DNA from: Lachnoclostridium sp. UBA3775
GTDB taxonomy: Bacteria; Bacillota; Clostridia; Lachnospirales; Lachnospiraceae
Direction of reading: 5' to 3'
Length of the DNA: 22,732 nt
Assembly (NCBI GenBank): GCA_002369525.1
Contig: DFFN01000012.1
Location: 1-22,732 of the forward strand
Shown: in pieces, positions 1 to 7,120 of the stretch
How positions within the stretch are numbered: position 1 is the first letter of the stretch
How the letters are laid out: the number at the start of each line of letters is the position of its first letter
Notes under the pieces: model-generated
What the model saw: only the letters and a program-made list of their open reading frames with translations
Databases searched by the model: none
Told to the model about the DNA's origin: nothing
Program-made: the position numbers and the translations under genes

Positions 1-378
1 GAGGATTATATCGTAAAGCCATTTGAGGCAGTGGAACTGCTTGCAAGGATAGAGGTTGTGCTTCGACGCACCAAAAAAGGACAGGATAAATTAAGGTACG
101 GAAGTATCGAGGTCGATATAAACGGCCACACGGTAATGCAGAAAAAACAGCCTGTAAGCCTTACGCCTAAGGAGTTTGAGCTTCTTGTGTTCTTCATACA
201 GAATCAGGATATCGCGCTCAGCAGGGAAAGACTGCTTACCGCAATCTGGGGCTATGAATTCTGCGGAGAGACAAGAACCGTGGATATGCATGTGCAGCAG
301 CTCCGCGCAAAGCTTGGGCTTAAGAACAATCTTGTAACCCTGCCCAAACTCGGATACAGGCTTAACAGTTTAGGTTGA
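1..378 (+). CDS. OmpR/PhoB-family response regulator, C-terminal part (5' truncated by window edge)
   Basis: DNA-binding response regulator whose start lies outside the window; 125 residues are visible. The frame opens with the end of a receiver domain: EDYIVKPF is the conserved Lys-Pro switch segment just before the last receiver helix (AVELLARIEVVLRR). A winged-helix trans_reg_C domain follows, with SLTPKEFELLVFF, LSRERLL, RTVDMHVQQLRAKL and the terminal LGYRLN. The phosphoacceptor Asp is not visible. It ends 12 bp before a histidine kinase, its likely partner. A phosphorylated regulator of this family binds tandem promoter repeats; the target here is not known. Family assignment is secure; the signal is not inferable. 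Confidence 0.95.
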   Translation, partial: EDYIVKPFEAVELLARIEVVLRRTKKGQDKLRYGSIEVDINGHTVMQKKQPVSLTPKEFELLVFFIQNQDIALSRERLLTAIWGYEFCGETRTVDMHVQQLRAKLGLKNNLVTLPKLGYRLNSLG

Positions 379-390
379 AACGAAAGTAAT

Positions 391-1800
391 ATGAAGCTTT
401 GGCAGAAAATATTTATAATCACGCTTATACTTACCCTGGCCGGCACCCAGCTTACCGCCTATCTGATAGCGTACAGGAATTTCAGGCACAGCGTTGACGC
501 CGAAAGGGAAAGACTTATCACCGAGCACAGGCTTTTTATCTCTGAAGTCGAAAACCGCCTTGTGTACAGGAAATTTGAGACGGGAAAACTGAGCCTGTCT
601 GAAGAAGAAACCGAAGCTGTGCTTAAGGAAATCATCGCAGGTGAAAAAAATGAAGCGTTACTTCTTAAAAATGATAAAGTAATTGCCGGAAGACTTGGCG
701 GAAATACCGATAAAGCCCGCGAAAAATCCGGCATGCAAATAGAAGAGAGTTCGACAGGCATCATAATGACGGAGCTTGACGGTATTACCTGTGCTCTCTG
801 CGGCTCTGAAATAAAAACCGATTCCGATCGGTATTCTGTTTATACTTCCTATGATGTTACAAAAACATATGATGATTATCATGCCGAGGTAAGAAACATA
901 AGGCATATCAGCTACATTGTTTCTTTTGCAATCGCGGCTGTGCTGCTTGTTTTTGTGCTTCTGACGCTAAGGCCCCTTACAACGATTGAAAAAGAAATAA
1001 AAGGAATCGCAGGCGGGGAATATGACCGCAGGATTACTCCTGAAGGAAGCGCAGAGCTTGTGCAGATCGCAAAAAGCGTAAATGAAATGGCAGAAGCAAT
1101 TGAAGAAAATGTCGGAGGACTGCAGAAGGTCGCTGATGCGAGAAAGCAGTTTATAGACAGTTTTGCACATGAAATGAAGACGCCTCTGACATCGATCATG
1201 GGCTTTGCCGATATCCTCCGGATACAGAGGAATTTAAAGGATAAGCAGAGAGTGGAATATGCCTCCATAATACTTGAGGAGGCAAAACGCCTCCGCTCAC
1301 TGTCGGGAAAACTTCTGCAGCTTGCAACGGCGGACAAGGTGTTACTTGAGCTTGCGCCGACGGACATGAGGGAGCTGTTTCGGGATATCAATATTGCAAT
1401 CCTTCCGATGATAGTCAATCAGGGCATGAAACTTGAGGTAACATGTGAAGAGGGCATAGTCCTTAATATAGACAGGGAACTGATAAAATCCCTCGTTTAC
1501 AATCTGATCGACAACGCCGTAAAGGCATCGGAGGCGGGCGGTGAAATCAGGGTTGACTGCAGCAGAAACGGTGAGCATACCGTGATTTCTGTCATGGACT
1601 TCGGCATGGGAATGAAGCCCGAGGATGTAAAGAGGGTAACGGAGCCTTTCTATATGGTTGATAAGTCACGCGCGAGAAAAGCAGGCGGCGCAGGGCTCGG
1701 GCTCTCGTTGTGCTCTGAAATTGCAAAGCAGCACGGCGCAAAACTGAAAATAACAAGTGAAGCAGGAAAGGGCACGGTAGTGATGGTGATTTTCGGATGA
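391..1800 (+). CDS. Membrane sensor histidine kinase with HAMP domain
   Basis: A 469-residue kinase that probably phosphorylates the regulator just upstream. Two transmembrane segments (about residues 7-28 and 173-193) enclose a ~145-residue extracellular sensor that I do not recognise. A HAMP linker (about 194-247) leads to HisKA with phosphoacceptor His260 in FAHEMKTPLTSIMG. The HATPase domain has the N box NLIDN (371-375), the G1 box DFGMGM, FYMVDKSR and the G2 box GAGLGLSL. The start has only a weak ribosome binding site, consistent with translation following on from the regulator. The stop overlaps the next start in an ATGA motif, so the three genes are likely one operon. The signal sensed is unknown. 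Confidence 0.95.
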   Translation: MKLWQKIFIITLILTLAGTQLTAYLIAYRNFRHSVDAERERLITEHRLFISEVENRLVYRKFETGKLSLSEEETEAVLKEIIAGEKNEALLLKNDKVIAGRLGGNTDKAREKSGMQIEESSTGIIMTELDGITCALCGSEIKTDSDRYSVYTSYDVTKTYDDYHAEVRNIRHISYIVSFAIAAVLLVFVLLTLRPLTTIEKEIKGIAGGEYDRRITPEGSAELVQIAKSVNEMAEAIEENVGGLQKVADARKQFIDSFAHEMKTPLTSIMGFADILRIQRNLKDKQRVEYASIILEEAKRLRSLSGKLLQLATADKVLLELAPTDMRELFRDINIAILPMIVNQGMKLEVTCEEGIVLNIDRELIKSLVYNLIDNAVKASEAGGEIRVDCSRNGEHTVISVMDFGMGMKPEDVKRVTEPFYMVDKSRARKAGGAGLGLSLCSEIAKQHGAKLKITSEAGKGTVVMVIFG

Positions 1801-2762
1801 AAAAAATCAGAGTGATAATTGAAATGACGGTGGCCGTACTGCTTGTAGTCCTCTCGTTTTTCCTGCTTGTGATCATGGAAAAATATATGCCGGAGGAAAA
1901 AGAAAGCATATATTATAAGGAAACCGGAATCAACAGCATAGCAGGTGAAAATACTTCGCAGACAAAAGCATCCAAGGCAGCGAAGCTTGAAACCGGTGAC
2001 TTTGAAGAGGGGATAGATCTTTGGAATGAGCCGGGGGACATAACAAAGATAAAGGATTATGATTTCATAAAAAGAGAGCTGGAAGCGGACATTGAAATAC
2101 TGATCCCGGAGGAATTTAAGCCACTCGAAGAAGTATCCGTTTCGGGTAATACCTACTACAATAATCAGAGCGGGTATATCTATATAAACAATGCAAAATA
2201 TAAGGCGGAAAGCGGAGTTGAAATGCAGATAAATGCCTGCTGGAAGTATGACGCAAGTTATGTAAACAGGCTGAGGCTGTGCTCTTTCCACTACACTCCG
2301 ACAGAAATACAGGAATTCGATGGTAATGTTTACGACAACCTTAAGGTAATCTCGGATTTCTTCAATGAAGTGTTTACAGAAGAAGAAAACCTTAGGTATT
2401 TTGTACAACAGTATCCTTACTACCGGGCCATGATTTATAATGGGGAAGAAAACAATTCGGTAGCAGAATATGATGAAAATTACGTCTATATACACTTTTA
2501 TTACACGGCTCTTGCCAAATTTATGGCAGACGTGGAAAAAACTGAAGGCCGGAATAATACCGGCCTTGCGGAGTATGTTGATATTGCGTATCTGATGCAG
2601 GAATATGATACTGAGACCCATGCTGCCTATAACGACAGCGGGTGCATCCTGAACATCGTTTCACGTAATGAAGATAACGCGGAAGTGCTTAAAGCAAGCT
2701 TCAGCTTCAATTCAATAAGCGGTTATTTTGACGGTTTTTATTTGCCTCCATCTTCCGGCTAA
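1797..2762 (+). CDS. Membrane-anchored extracytoplasmic protein of unknown function
   Basis: I do not recognise this 321-residue protein. A short basic start (MKKIR) and one hydrophobic segment (about residues 6-27) suggest an N-terminal anchor with the rest outside the cell. There is no lipobox cysteine. The outer part is acidic and rich in Tyr and Asn, with few cysteines and no obvious catalytic motif. Its ATG overlaps the kinase stop (ATGA), which indicates translational coupling. An accessory protein that modulates the kinase is therefore possible; this rests on position only. The coding sequence contains a perfect 8-bp inverted repeat at 2545-2567. Confidence 0.75.
   Translation: MKKIRVIIEMTVAVLLVVLSFFLLVIMEKYMPEEKESIYYKETGINSIAGENTSQTKASKAAKLETGDFEEGIDLWNEPGDITKIKDYDFIKRELEADIEILIPEEFKPLEEVSVSGNTYYNNQSGYIYINNAKYKAESGVEMQINACWKYDASYVNRLRLCSFHYTPTEIQEFDGNVYDNLKVISDFFNEVFTEEENLRYFVQQYPYYRAMIYNGEENNSVAEYDENYVYIHFYYTALAKFMADVEKTEGRNNTGLAEYVDIAYLMQEYDTETHAAYNDSGCILNIVSRNEDNAEVLKASFSFNSISGYFDGFYLPPSSG
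2545..2567. repeat. Perfect GC-rich inverted repeat inside a coding sequence
   Basis: AAGGCCGG (2545-2552) and CCGGCCTT (2560-2567) are separated by the 7-nt loop AATAATA. It would form a stable RNA hairpin inside the coding sequence. There is no run of U after it, so it is not a typical terminator. It may be chance. Confidence 0.6.
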
Positions 2763-2801
2763 AAAAATTTTTTCGGTGCACTTTTGGTGCGCTTTGGGGC
2801 A

Positions 2802-2807
2802 TATAAT
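2802..2807 (+). promoter_or_regulatory. Possible -10 box for the tyrosine phosphatase gene
   Basis: A perfect TATAAT lies 31 bp upstream of the lipoprotein start, in a 76-bp gap. No good -35 hexamer is found at 16-18 bp. A small inverted repeat (GCAC TTTTG GTGC, about 2778-2790) sits where the -35 would be, so an activated or weak promoter is possible. Tentative. Confidence 0.4.
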
Positions 2808-2838
2808 GTACCAAAACGATAGAAAAGAGGCAAAGAAA

Positions 2839-4083
2839 ATGAGAAAAGCAATATGTTATACACTTGTTTCAGCCATGATTTTTACGATGGTGGCATGCGG
2901 AACCAAAAGTTCATCGTCGGATGCTTCCGAAAGTTCGGTAGTAGCATCATTGGAGAGTGCCAAGGAGAGCTCGGCATCAGATATCAAGGTAAGCAACCTG
3001 GGTACGAAAAGCATTAAAAAGCCCCTCCTCAGCCAGAGCGAGGACGACTTAGACACCAGAGGAGACGAAGAGTTCGGCGGAGTATTCCTTGGAATAAGCA
3101 TAGAAGAATTCAATGCAGCAGGCTTTGCCTTCGGCGACAGCGTGGATGTGGAATTTTCAAACGGCGCAAAGTTTACAGACCTGCCGTACTATAACGGATA
3201 TTATGTAAATGCCGGTGAAAACCTCCTGATCGGATATCCCGGCTACGGCGATATCAAGCTTGCCCAGAACTATGGAAAGGACCTCTATGTCGAGGCAGGG
3301 CTTAAGGAAGGCGACACCGCAAGCGTGATACTTAATGAAAAGGGCAAGTACCTTGACATCCAGAACGTAATGGACATCAGCTATAAGGATGACAGGGACC
3401 AGTATCCTTCGGATGTTGTGTTTGCAAACTTCAGAAATGTAACTGTAGGTAAGCTTAAGCCCGGTGTGGTTTACCGCTCGGCATCTCCCGTAGACAACCA
3501 GCATATGCGTGCGAAATATGCGGATGCCTTAGCCAAAGAGGCCGGAATCAAATATGATATCGACATTTCCGATAATGAGACAAAGCTCGAGAAACACATG
3601 GCAAAGGATGATTTCGATTCACCTCATTTCCTCTCGCTCTATGAAGACGGAAAGGTGATTCCCCTCGCCATGAACATGAATTATTTCTCGGAAGATTTCC
3701 TTAATAAAATCTGCCTTGGCTTCAGGGCGATTGCAGAGAATGAAGGACCTTATCTTATCCACTGCGTTGAGGGCAAGGACAGAACAGGTTTCTTCCTTAT
3801 GCTTCTGGAAGCCTTTGCAGGCGCAAGCTATCAGGAAATAGTTGATGACTATATGATTACCTACGACAATTATTTCGAAATCACCAAGGAAAAGGATCCC
3901 GAAAAGTACAATGTGCTGAAGGAAAGAAACCTTGACAGAATGATAAAGTTTGTCTGCGGTGACGATGACAGCGTGGATATTACAACAGCCGACCTTAAGG
4001 CATATGCAGAGAGCTTCCTTAAGAAAACGGGACTTAGTGATGAGAAACTTGTAAAGCTTGCTGAGAGGCTGGTTGAAGCTTGA
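2839..4083 (+). CDS. Secreted lipoprotein with tyrosine/dual-specificity phosphatase domain
   Basis: A 414-residue lipoprotein. MRKAICYTLVSAMIFTMVAC is a lipoprotein signal with lipid-acceptor Cys20, so the enzyme should face outward. Residues ~205-330 resemble the Y_phosphatase3 family: GVVYRSASP, then the P-loop HCVEGKDRTGF with nucleophile Cys309 and Arg315. Residues ~78-200 (FGGVFLG..., GDSVDVEFSNG, LPYYNGYY) resemble the beta-barrel C-terminal part of SAM-hydroxide adenosyltransferases; that match is from memory and tentative. I chose the ATG at 2839 because the signal peptide starts there; a longer in-frame start at 2728 would overlap the preceding gene and bury the signal. The substrate is unknown; phosphotyrosine or phosphoinositide removal is possible. 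It converges on agrA with only a 10-bp gap. Confidence 0.85.
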   Translation: MRKAICYTLVSAMIFTMVACGTKSSSSDASESSVVASLESAKESSASDIKVSNLGTKSIKKPLLSQSEDDLDTRGDEEFGGVFLGISIEEFNAAGFAFGDSVDVEFSNGAKFTDLPYYNGYYVNAGENLLIGYPGYGDIKLAQNYGKDLYVEAGLKEGDTASVILNEKGKYLDIQNVMDISYKDDRDQYPSDVVFANFRNVTVGKLKPGVVYRSASPVDNQHMRAKYADALAKEAGIKYDIDISDNETKLEKHMAKDDFDSPHFLSLYEDGKVIPLAMNMNYFSEDFLNKICLGFRAIAENEGPYLIHCVEGKDRTGFFLMLLEAFAGASYQEIVDDYMITYDNYFEITKEKDPEKYNVLKERNLDRMIKFVCGDDDSVDITTADLKAYAESFLKKTGLSDEKLVKLAERLVEA

Positions 4084-4093
4084 AAACGATAAA

Positions 4094-4828
4094 TTACATA
4101 AAAATATTTTTCATGTATTTTGTGATAAAATCCCTATAAGTATTCTTGGCCAGAGGAATTGTTTCCTGATTGGCTAATACTATTTCATGTTTGCCAACTG
4201 TCTGGATATAATTTGTGTTTACCAGATATCCCTTATGTGGTGACACAAAGCCTTTTGGTGACAGAATGTCTTCATATTTTTTCATGATATCAGTAGCTGC
4301 TATGGTATCAGTTGTTGTATGAAAAATAAGCTTTGTCCTTCCGGTCATAGACTTGGAAGTAGAAATATACATTAATGTGCTGATATGAATCAATGCAGTA
4401 TTATCGCGGGACGTAGTTATGGTAAAAATGGCATCAGCGTTTTTAATATCCTTTATCAGCAGATCCATTTCTGCTTTGAAATCGTCATATTTTAGAGGCT
4501 TGATCAAAAAACTGTGTGCACTGACATGATAACCGTCCTGAAGATAGCGCGGATAATTACTGAGAATCGTGATTTTAACATCTTTATCGGGAAGCTCGCG
4601 GATTTTCTGTGCCGTTTCAAGACCGGAAAGATTTCCCTGCATTTCTATGTCCATAAAAATTATATCGTATGTGTGAGGCTTTGCATAGGATTTAAGCAAG
4701 GCCTCTCCGCTTGAATAATAATCCAGGCAAAAATCATCGTCTACGGAGATCAGATACAGGTCTAAGTACCCTTTTATTATTTTAAAAACAGATTGTTCAT
4801 CATCGCATACCGCAATTTTAAATATCAT
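4094..4828 (-). CDS. agrA: AgrA-like LytTR-family response regulator
   Basis: A 244-residue quorum-sensing regulator. The N-terminal receiver has acidic residues in AVCDDEQ, phosphoacceptor Asp60 in IIFMDIEM, and the Lys of FLIKPLK. The C-terminal ~115 residues form a LytTR DNA-binding domain: FVSPHKGYLVNTNYI and IPLAKNTYRDF are family hallmarks. The start is set at 4828, where GGAGG lies 5 bp upstream; an in-frame ATG at 4852 lacks this. It overlaps the agrC end by 11 bp, so the two are co-translated. LytTR proteins bind two ~9-bp direct repeats 21 bp apart; three such pairs lie upstream of agrB and agrD and are the expected targets. The symbol is by family and context. Confidence 0.92.
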   Translation of the reverse strand: MIFKIAVCDDEQSVFKIIKGYLDLYLISVDDDFCLDYYSSGEALLKSYAKPHTYDIIFMDIEMQGNLSGLETAQKIRELPDKDVKITILSNYPRYLQDGYHVSAHSFLIKPLKYDDFKAEMDLLIKDIKNADAIFTITTSRDNTALIHISTLMYISTSKSMTGRTKLIFHTTTDTIAATDIMKKYEDILSPKGFVSPHKGYLVNTNYIQTVGKHEIVLANQETIPLAKNTYRDFITKYMKNIFM

Positions 4829-6173
4829 CTTTGCCTCCGTTTGGGTTATCAATGGATAAGGGAATAATGATACGAACGGTAAAGTAGTTTCCGGCTATTT
4901 CAAATGTTGAAATACCTTTAAGTTTTTCGCAGGTCTTATAAATATTGTTAATTCCGTAACCATGGCCGTCATGTGTGTTTTTATAATAATCATCAGGATA
5001 GATGGTGTGTTCTCCATCATATTGACAGGGATTTTTTTCAAAAATCAAAAGTTTACCATCCATTCTCGTTATTTTCAGTTCAATGGTTTTAATGAATGCT
5101 TCCGGAAGAGCAGCAGTGTGATTTACGGCATTTTCAAGTATGTTGCCAAGCATAATGTTCATGTCATAATCATTGATAGGCAGCTTTCCCTGCCCCAGAG
5201 ATACTTCCTGAATAAAATCAATCCCGGTCTTCCTGCATATTTTTATGTAAGTATTTATGATAACATCAATTGCAAGGTTGTGTGAGTTAATTAATGCAAG
5301 ATCTTTTGTATAGCTATCAATATCTTTTTCAAGATATTCCATTATGCTCTTACAATCATTGTTTTCGGCACAGGAAAGTATATATCGGTCATGCTTCAAA
5401 GCATCATGCACCATAGAACGCACTTCTTTATAGTGTTCTGCCATCTGCGAATATTTTTCTTGCTGAAGGAGCAAATTGGTTTTAGTTTCCTTCTCTTTTT
5501 TTATGAGCTCTTTCATTGATAAATCACTGATAAGATAATAATAATTTGTAATGTTGATCAGAGCGAGTGCAAGTGCAACAATTGAAGTCGGAACATATTC
5601 AATTGGTGATTTATCAACATTGGATTCCTTGGAATACCATATACAGAAAATAACCACAATACTTAACAAAGGACTGATCAAAAGTCGGAAAGAGTTTGAA
5701 CGAAAAGATTTGTCCTCTCTGTTTTTATATATCAGTCCTACAATAAATACGAAGAAAAGCATTACAAATTTGCTTATCAGGAAGGCAAACTGATCACTAT
5801 CAGGTTTATGGCCGGATATGGCTGAAAACATTGATATGAAAAGTGTAAATGCTACCACCTCGCTTATTATTGCAATAATCTGAAAAGATATTACAGTATA
5901 GAGCCTGTGCTTTGTATTACTGTTATATAAAAATGTCAGAAGGTACATTGACAAAATGCTGATGAGAGTCGAAATTAGTGTTAGCGGCAGTCCGGAAATA
6001 TAATTTCCCAATAATACATTGATATAGAGAGCAGCTTCCATCAGTATGAAACAAAAGAACCAAAGTGGATAATGGATGCTTTTTTTCTTTGCTCCAAGGA
6101 GAAGATGATAATATATTATGCATACAAGCACATCAATAACGGAAGCAATTATTGCACAGATTACAGTTTCCAT
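4818..6173 (-). CDS. agrC: AgrC-like peptide-sensing histidine kinase (GHKL type)
   Basis: A 451-residue membrane kinase. The N-terminal ~215 residues hold about six hydrophobic segments, the arrangement of AgrC peptide receptors. A charged coiled-coil linker (about 220-250) leads to an H box, MVHDALKHDRYIL, with probable phosphoacceptor His256. The GHKL ATPase follows: N box NIMLGNILENAVNHT and glycine box GHGYGINNIY. AgrC binds the cyclic AgrD peptide outside the cell and phosphorylates AgrA. It overlaps agrB by 13 bp at its start and agrA by 11 bp at its end. AAAGG lies about 11 bp before the ATG. The cognate ligand is inferred to be the peptide at 7121. Confidence 0.92.
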   Translation of the reverse strand: METVICAIIASVIDVLVCIIYYHLLLGAKKKSIHYPLWFFCFILMEAALYINVLLGNYISGLPLTLISTLISILSMYLLTFLYNSNTKHRLYTVISFQIIAIISEVVAFTLFISMFSAISGHKPDSDQFAFLISKFVMLFFVFIVGLIYKNREDKSFRSNSFRLLISPLLSIVVIFCIWYSKESNVDKSPIEYVPTSIVALALALINITNYYYLISDLSMKELIKKEKETKTNLLLQQEKYSQMAEHYKEVRSMVHDALKHDRYILSCAENNDCKSIMEYLEKDIDSYTKDLALINSHNLAIDVIINTYIKICRKTGIDFIQEVSLGQGKLPINDYDMNIMLGNILENAVNHTAALPEAFIKTIELKITRMDGKLLIFEKNPCQYDGEHTIYPDDYYKNTHDGHGYGINNIYKTCEKLKGISTFEIAGNYFTVRIIIPLSIDNPNGGKDDI

Positions 6174-6745
6174 GATGAATTACCTTTCTGCTTAAACAGT
6201 TGGATTACCTGCAGTAAAAGAACTGTCAAAACTGTTATGAAAATTATACTACAATAAATGTAATCCTGTCTATAACAAAAAAAGACGGTTCCGCAAAAGA
6301 TGAGAAAACTGTTGAAAATAAGGTGTTTTCTGGATTTTGATATTTTGTTATGCGAATTATCTATATTATTATAAACAGGTCCGATAATATTAATTAGGAT
6401 TAAAAAGAACCATGTAAGAATATTTAGGCCATCGCAAAAATGATTCGACATTAACGAACCGATAAGCAAAATTAAAATATACGTGCTGTAGGAAACAAAG
6501 AAACAAGAGAGAGCATTTGACATATGTGCGCCACCACAAAAAGTTCTAAGTGAAACAACAACTGCAACGATTGTTAATGAAACAAGCAAGGTATTACTGA
6601 TAATTGCAGTTACCAGTATTGCAGCTGTTATAGCAGAAAACTCCAAAATTCCATTAATACAGTAGGAAAAAGCATCTATCTGGTTTTTGTCAATTGCCTT
6701 TGCTTCATATAAATATATAGCTAATTTGCAACTTATAGAATCCAT
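6161..6745 (-). CDS. agrB: AgrB-like autoinducer-processing membrane peptidase
   Basis: A 194-residue integral membrane cysteine protease that in Agr systems cleaves the C-terminal tail of AgrD and forms the ring. RTFCGGAH (residues 67-74) contains the catalytic His74, and Cys81 follows in ALSCFF; the His-Cys spacing of seven is that of the AgrB family. There are about five hydrophobic segments, and the basic stretch KISKSRKH is also typical. AGGAGG lies 6 bp before the ATG at 6745. It is the first gene of agrBCA. No agrD lies between agrB and agrC, unlike the staphylococcal order; the candidate substrate is divergent, at 7121. Confidence 0.93.
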   Translation of the reverse strand: MDSISCKLAIYLYEAKAIDKNQIDAFSYCINGILEFSAITAAILVTAIISNTLLVSLTIVAVVVSLRTFCGGAHMSNALSCFFVSYSTYILILLIGSLMSNHFCDGLNILTWFFLILINIIGPVYNNIDNSHNKISKSRKHLIFNSFLIFCGTVFFCYRQDYIYCSIIFITVLTVLLLQVIQLFKQKGNSSWKL

Positions 6746-6791
6746 ACAAATCCTCCTGGGAAAATAGTAAATAAAGTTTTAGTACTTACGT

Positions 6792-6820
6792 ATTATAAAA
6801 CGATTATTAAAAAAAGAGAA
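6792..6820 (-). promoter_or_regulatory. Promoter of agrBCA (P_B)
   Basis: On the minus strand a perfect -10 TATAAT (6797 to 6792) has a very poor -35 (TTCTCT, 6820 to 6815) at 17 bp. The expected start is about 40 nt before the agrB ATG. A strong -10 with a weak -35 is typical of activator-dependent promoters, and a LytTR-like pair lies immediately upstream (6858 to 6829). Confidence 0.7.
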
Positions 6821-6823
6821 ATG

Positions 6824-6858
6824 ATGTCGTGAAAGGGCGTTTTTGTGTCTCAAACGGG
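6824..6858 (-). promoter_or_regulatory. LytTR (AgrA)-type operator for agrBCA
   Basis: On the minus strand half-site CCCGTTTGA (6858-6850) is followed exactly 21 bp later by CCCTTTCAC (6837-6829). The first fits the LytTR consensus [TA][AC][CA]GTTN[AG][TG] well, the second weakly. The element starts 61 bp upstream of the -10 TATAAT. It matches the element at 6866 at 26 of 35 positions. Binding by the adjacent AgrA is inferred. Confidence 0.7.
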
Positions 6859-6877
6859 GAAAAAGCCTGTTTGAGAC
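6847..6877. repeat. Perfect 9-bp inverted repeat between divergent promoters
   Basis: GTCTCAAAC (6847-6855) and GTTTGAGAC (6869-6877) flank a 13-nt centre. It is explained by two LytTR-type elements arranged head to head, one for each direction. There is no U-run on either side, so it is not a terminator. Confidence 0.85.
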
Positions 6878-6900
6878 GTGAAAACTACCATTCGCGACCT
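6866..6900 (+). promoter_or_regulatory. LytTR (AgrA)-type operator, plus strand, upstream copy
   Basis: Half-site CCTGTTTGA (6866-6874) is followed at exactly 21 bp by ACCATTCGC (6887-6895). The element begins 61 bp before the TATAAT at 6927. It is nearly a mirror of the agrBCA operator, from which it is separated by only 7 bp. Confidence 0.65.
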
Positions 6901-6903
6901 AAA

Positions 6904-6932
6904 TGATCAAATAAGAAAAAAGATGATATAAT
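6904..6932 (+). promoter_or_regulatory. Promoter P1 facing agrD
   Basis: A perfect -10 TATAAT (6927-6932) has a poor -35 (TGATCA, 6904-6909) at 17 bp. It is followed by AAAGGAGG at 6947. Its geometry relative to the upstream element is the same as at P_B, so it is likely activated by the same regulator. Confidence 0.55.
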
Positions 6933-6961
6933 AAAAACATCATTTGAAAGGAGGCGGTCTT

Positions 6962-7093
6962 GTGGATGATGAAAATCGTCTGGTTAATCTTGTCTTTTTA
7001 CAGCCCCTTTTGTGCTCATTTTTCCCGTTTGCGTCAGAAAAGCGCCCGTTTGTGCCAACTCTCTTGATTTTTTTTCAAAAAGAGATAAACTGA
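6962..7093 (+). CDS. Possible small ORF (43 aa) or decayed leader, upstream of agrD
   Basis: A strong ribosome binding site, AAAGGAGG (6947-6954), sits 7 bp before a GTG that opens a 43-codon frame beginning MDDENRLVNLVFLQPLLCSFF and ending at 7093. A second frame from ATG 6966 would give 33 residues. Neither looks like AgrD and I recognise no family. The next promoter and its operator lie inside the frame, which argues against a conserved protein. It could be a translated leader, or the relic of a duplicated promoter plus peptide gene, since TGAAAGGAGG recurs before agrD at a similar distance from its -10. Low confidence that it encodes a functional product. Confidence 0.25.
   Translation: MDDENRLVNLVFLQPLLCSFFPFASEKRPFVPTLLIFFQKEIN
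7024..7058 (+). promoter_or_regulatory. LytTR (AgrA)-type operator of agrD, proximal copy
   Basis: CCCGTTTGC (7024-7032) and CCCGTTTGT (7045-7053) are near-identical direct repeats exactly 21 bp apart, two helical turns. They match the LytTR half-site consensus at 7 and 8 of 9 positions. The element starts 62 bp before the -10 of P_D. It agrees with the agrBCA operator at 25 of 35 positions. Confidence 0.78.
7064..7091 (+). promoter_or_regulatory. Promoter of agrD (P_D)
   Basis: TTGATT (7064-7069), a 16-bp spacer and TAAACT (7086-7091) give a moderate sigma-A promoter. The expected start is about 7098, just before the agrD ribosome binding site at 7104-7111. The LytTR-type repeats end 10 bp before the -35, the usual position for activation by this class. 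Confidence 0.65.
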
Positions 7094-7120
7094 GGAAAAA
7101 ATGAAAGGAGGTAAGCAATT

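Noticed and set aside
1650..2621. Long open frame on the minus strand (about 320 codons) under the kinase and unknown protein genes
   Set aside because: It overlaps two well-supported plus-strand genes, has low-complexity aromatic composition typical of an antisense shadow, and no ribosome binding site.
2728..2838. Upstream in-frame start for the phosphatase lipoprotein
   Set aside because: It would overlap the previous gene and place 37 residues before the lipoprotein signal; ATG 2839 gives a clean signal.
2762..2838. A further LytTR-type element before the phosphatase gene
   Set aside because: A TATAAT is present, but no CCCGTTTG-like pair with 21-bp spacing lies 61-62 bp upstream.
4829..4852. 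Upstream in-frame start for agrA
   Set aside because: The GGAGG site serves ATG 4828, where the receiver domain begins (MIFKIAVCDDE).
6847..6877. Inverted repeat as a terminator for agr genes
   Set aside because: No T-run on either strand and it lies between divergent promoters; it is better explained as two head-to-head operators.
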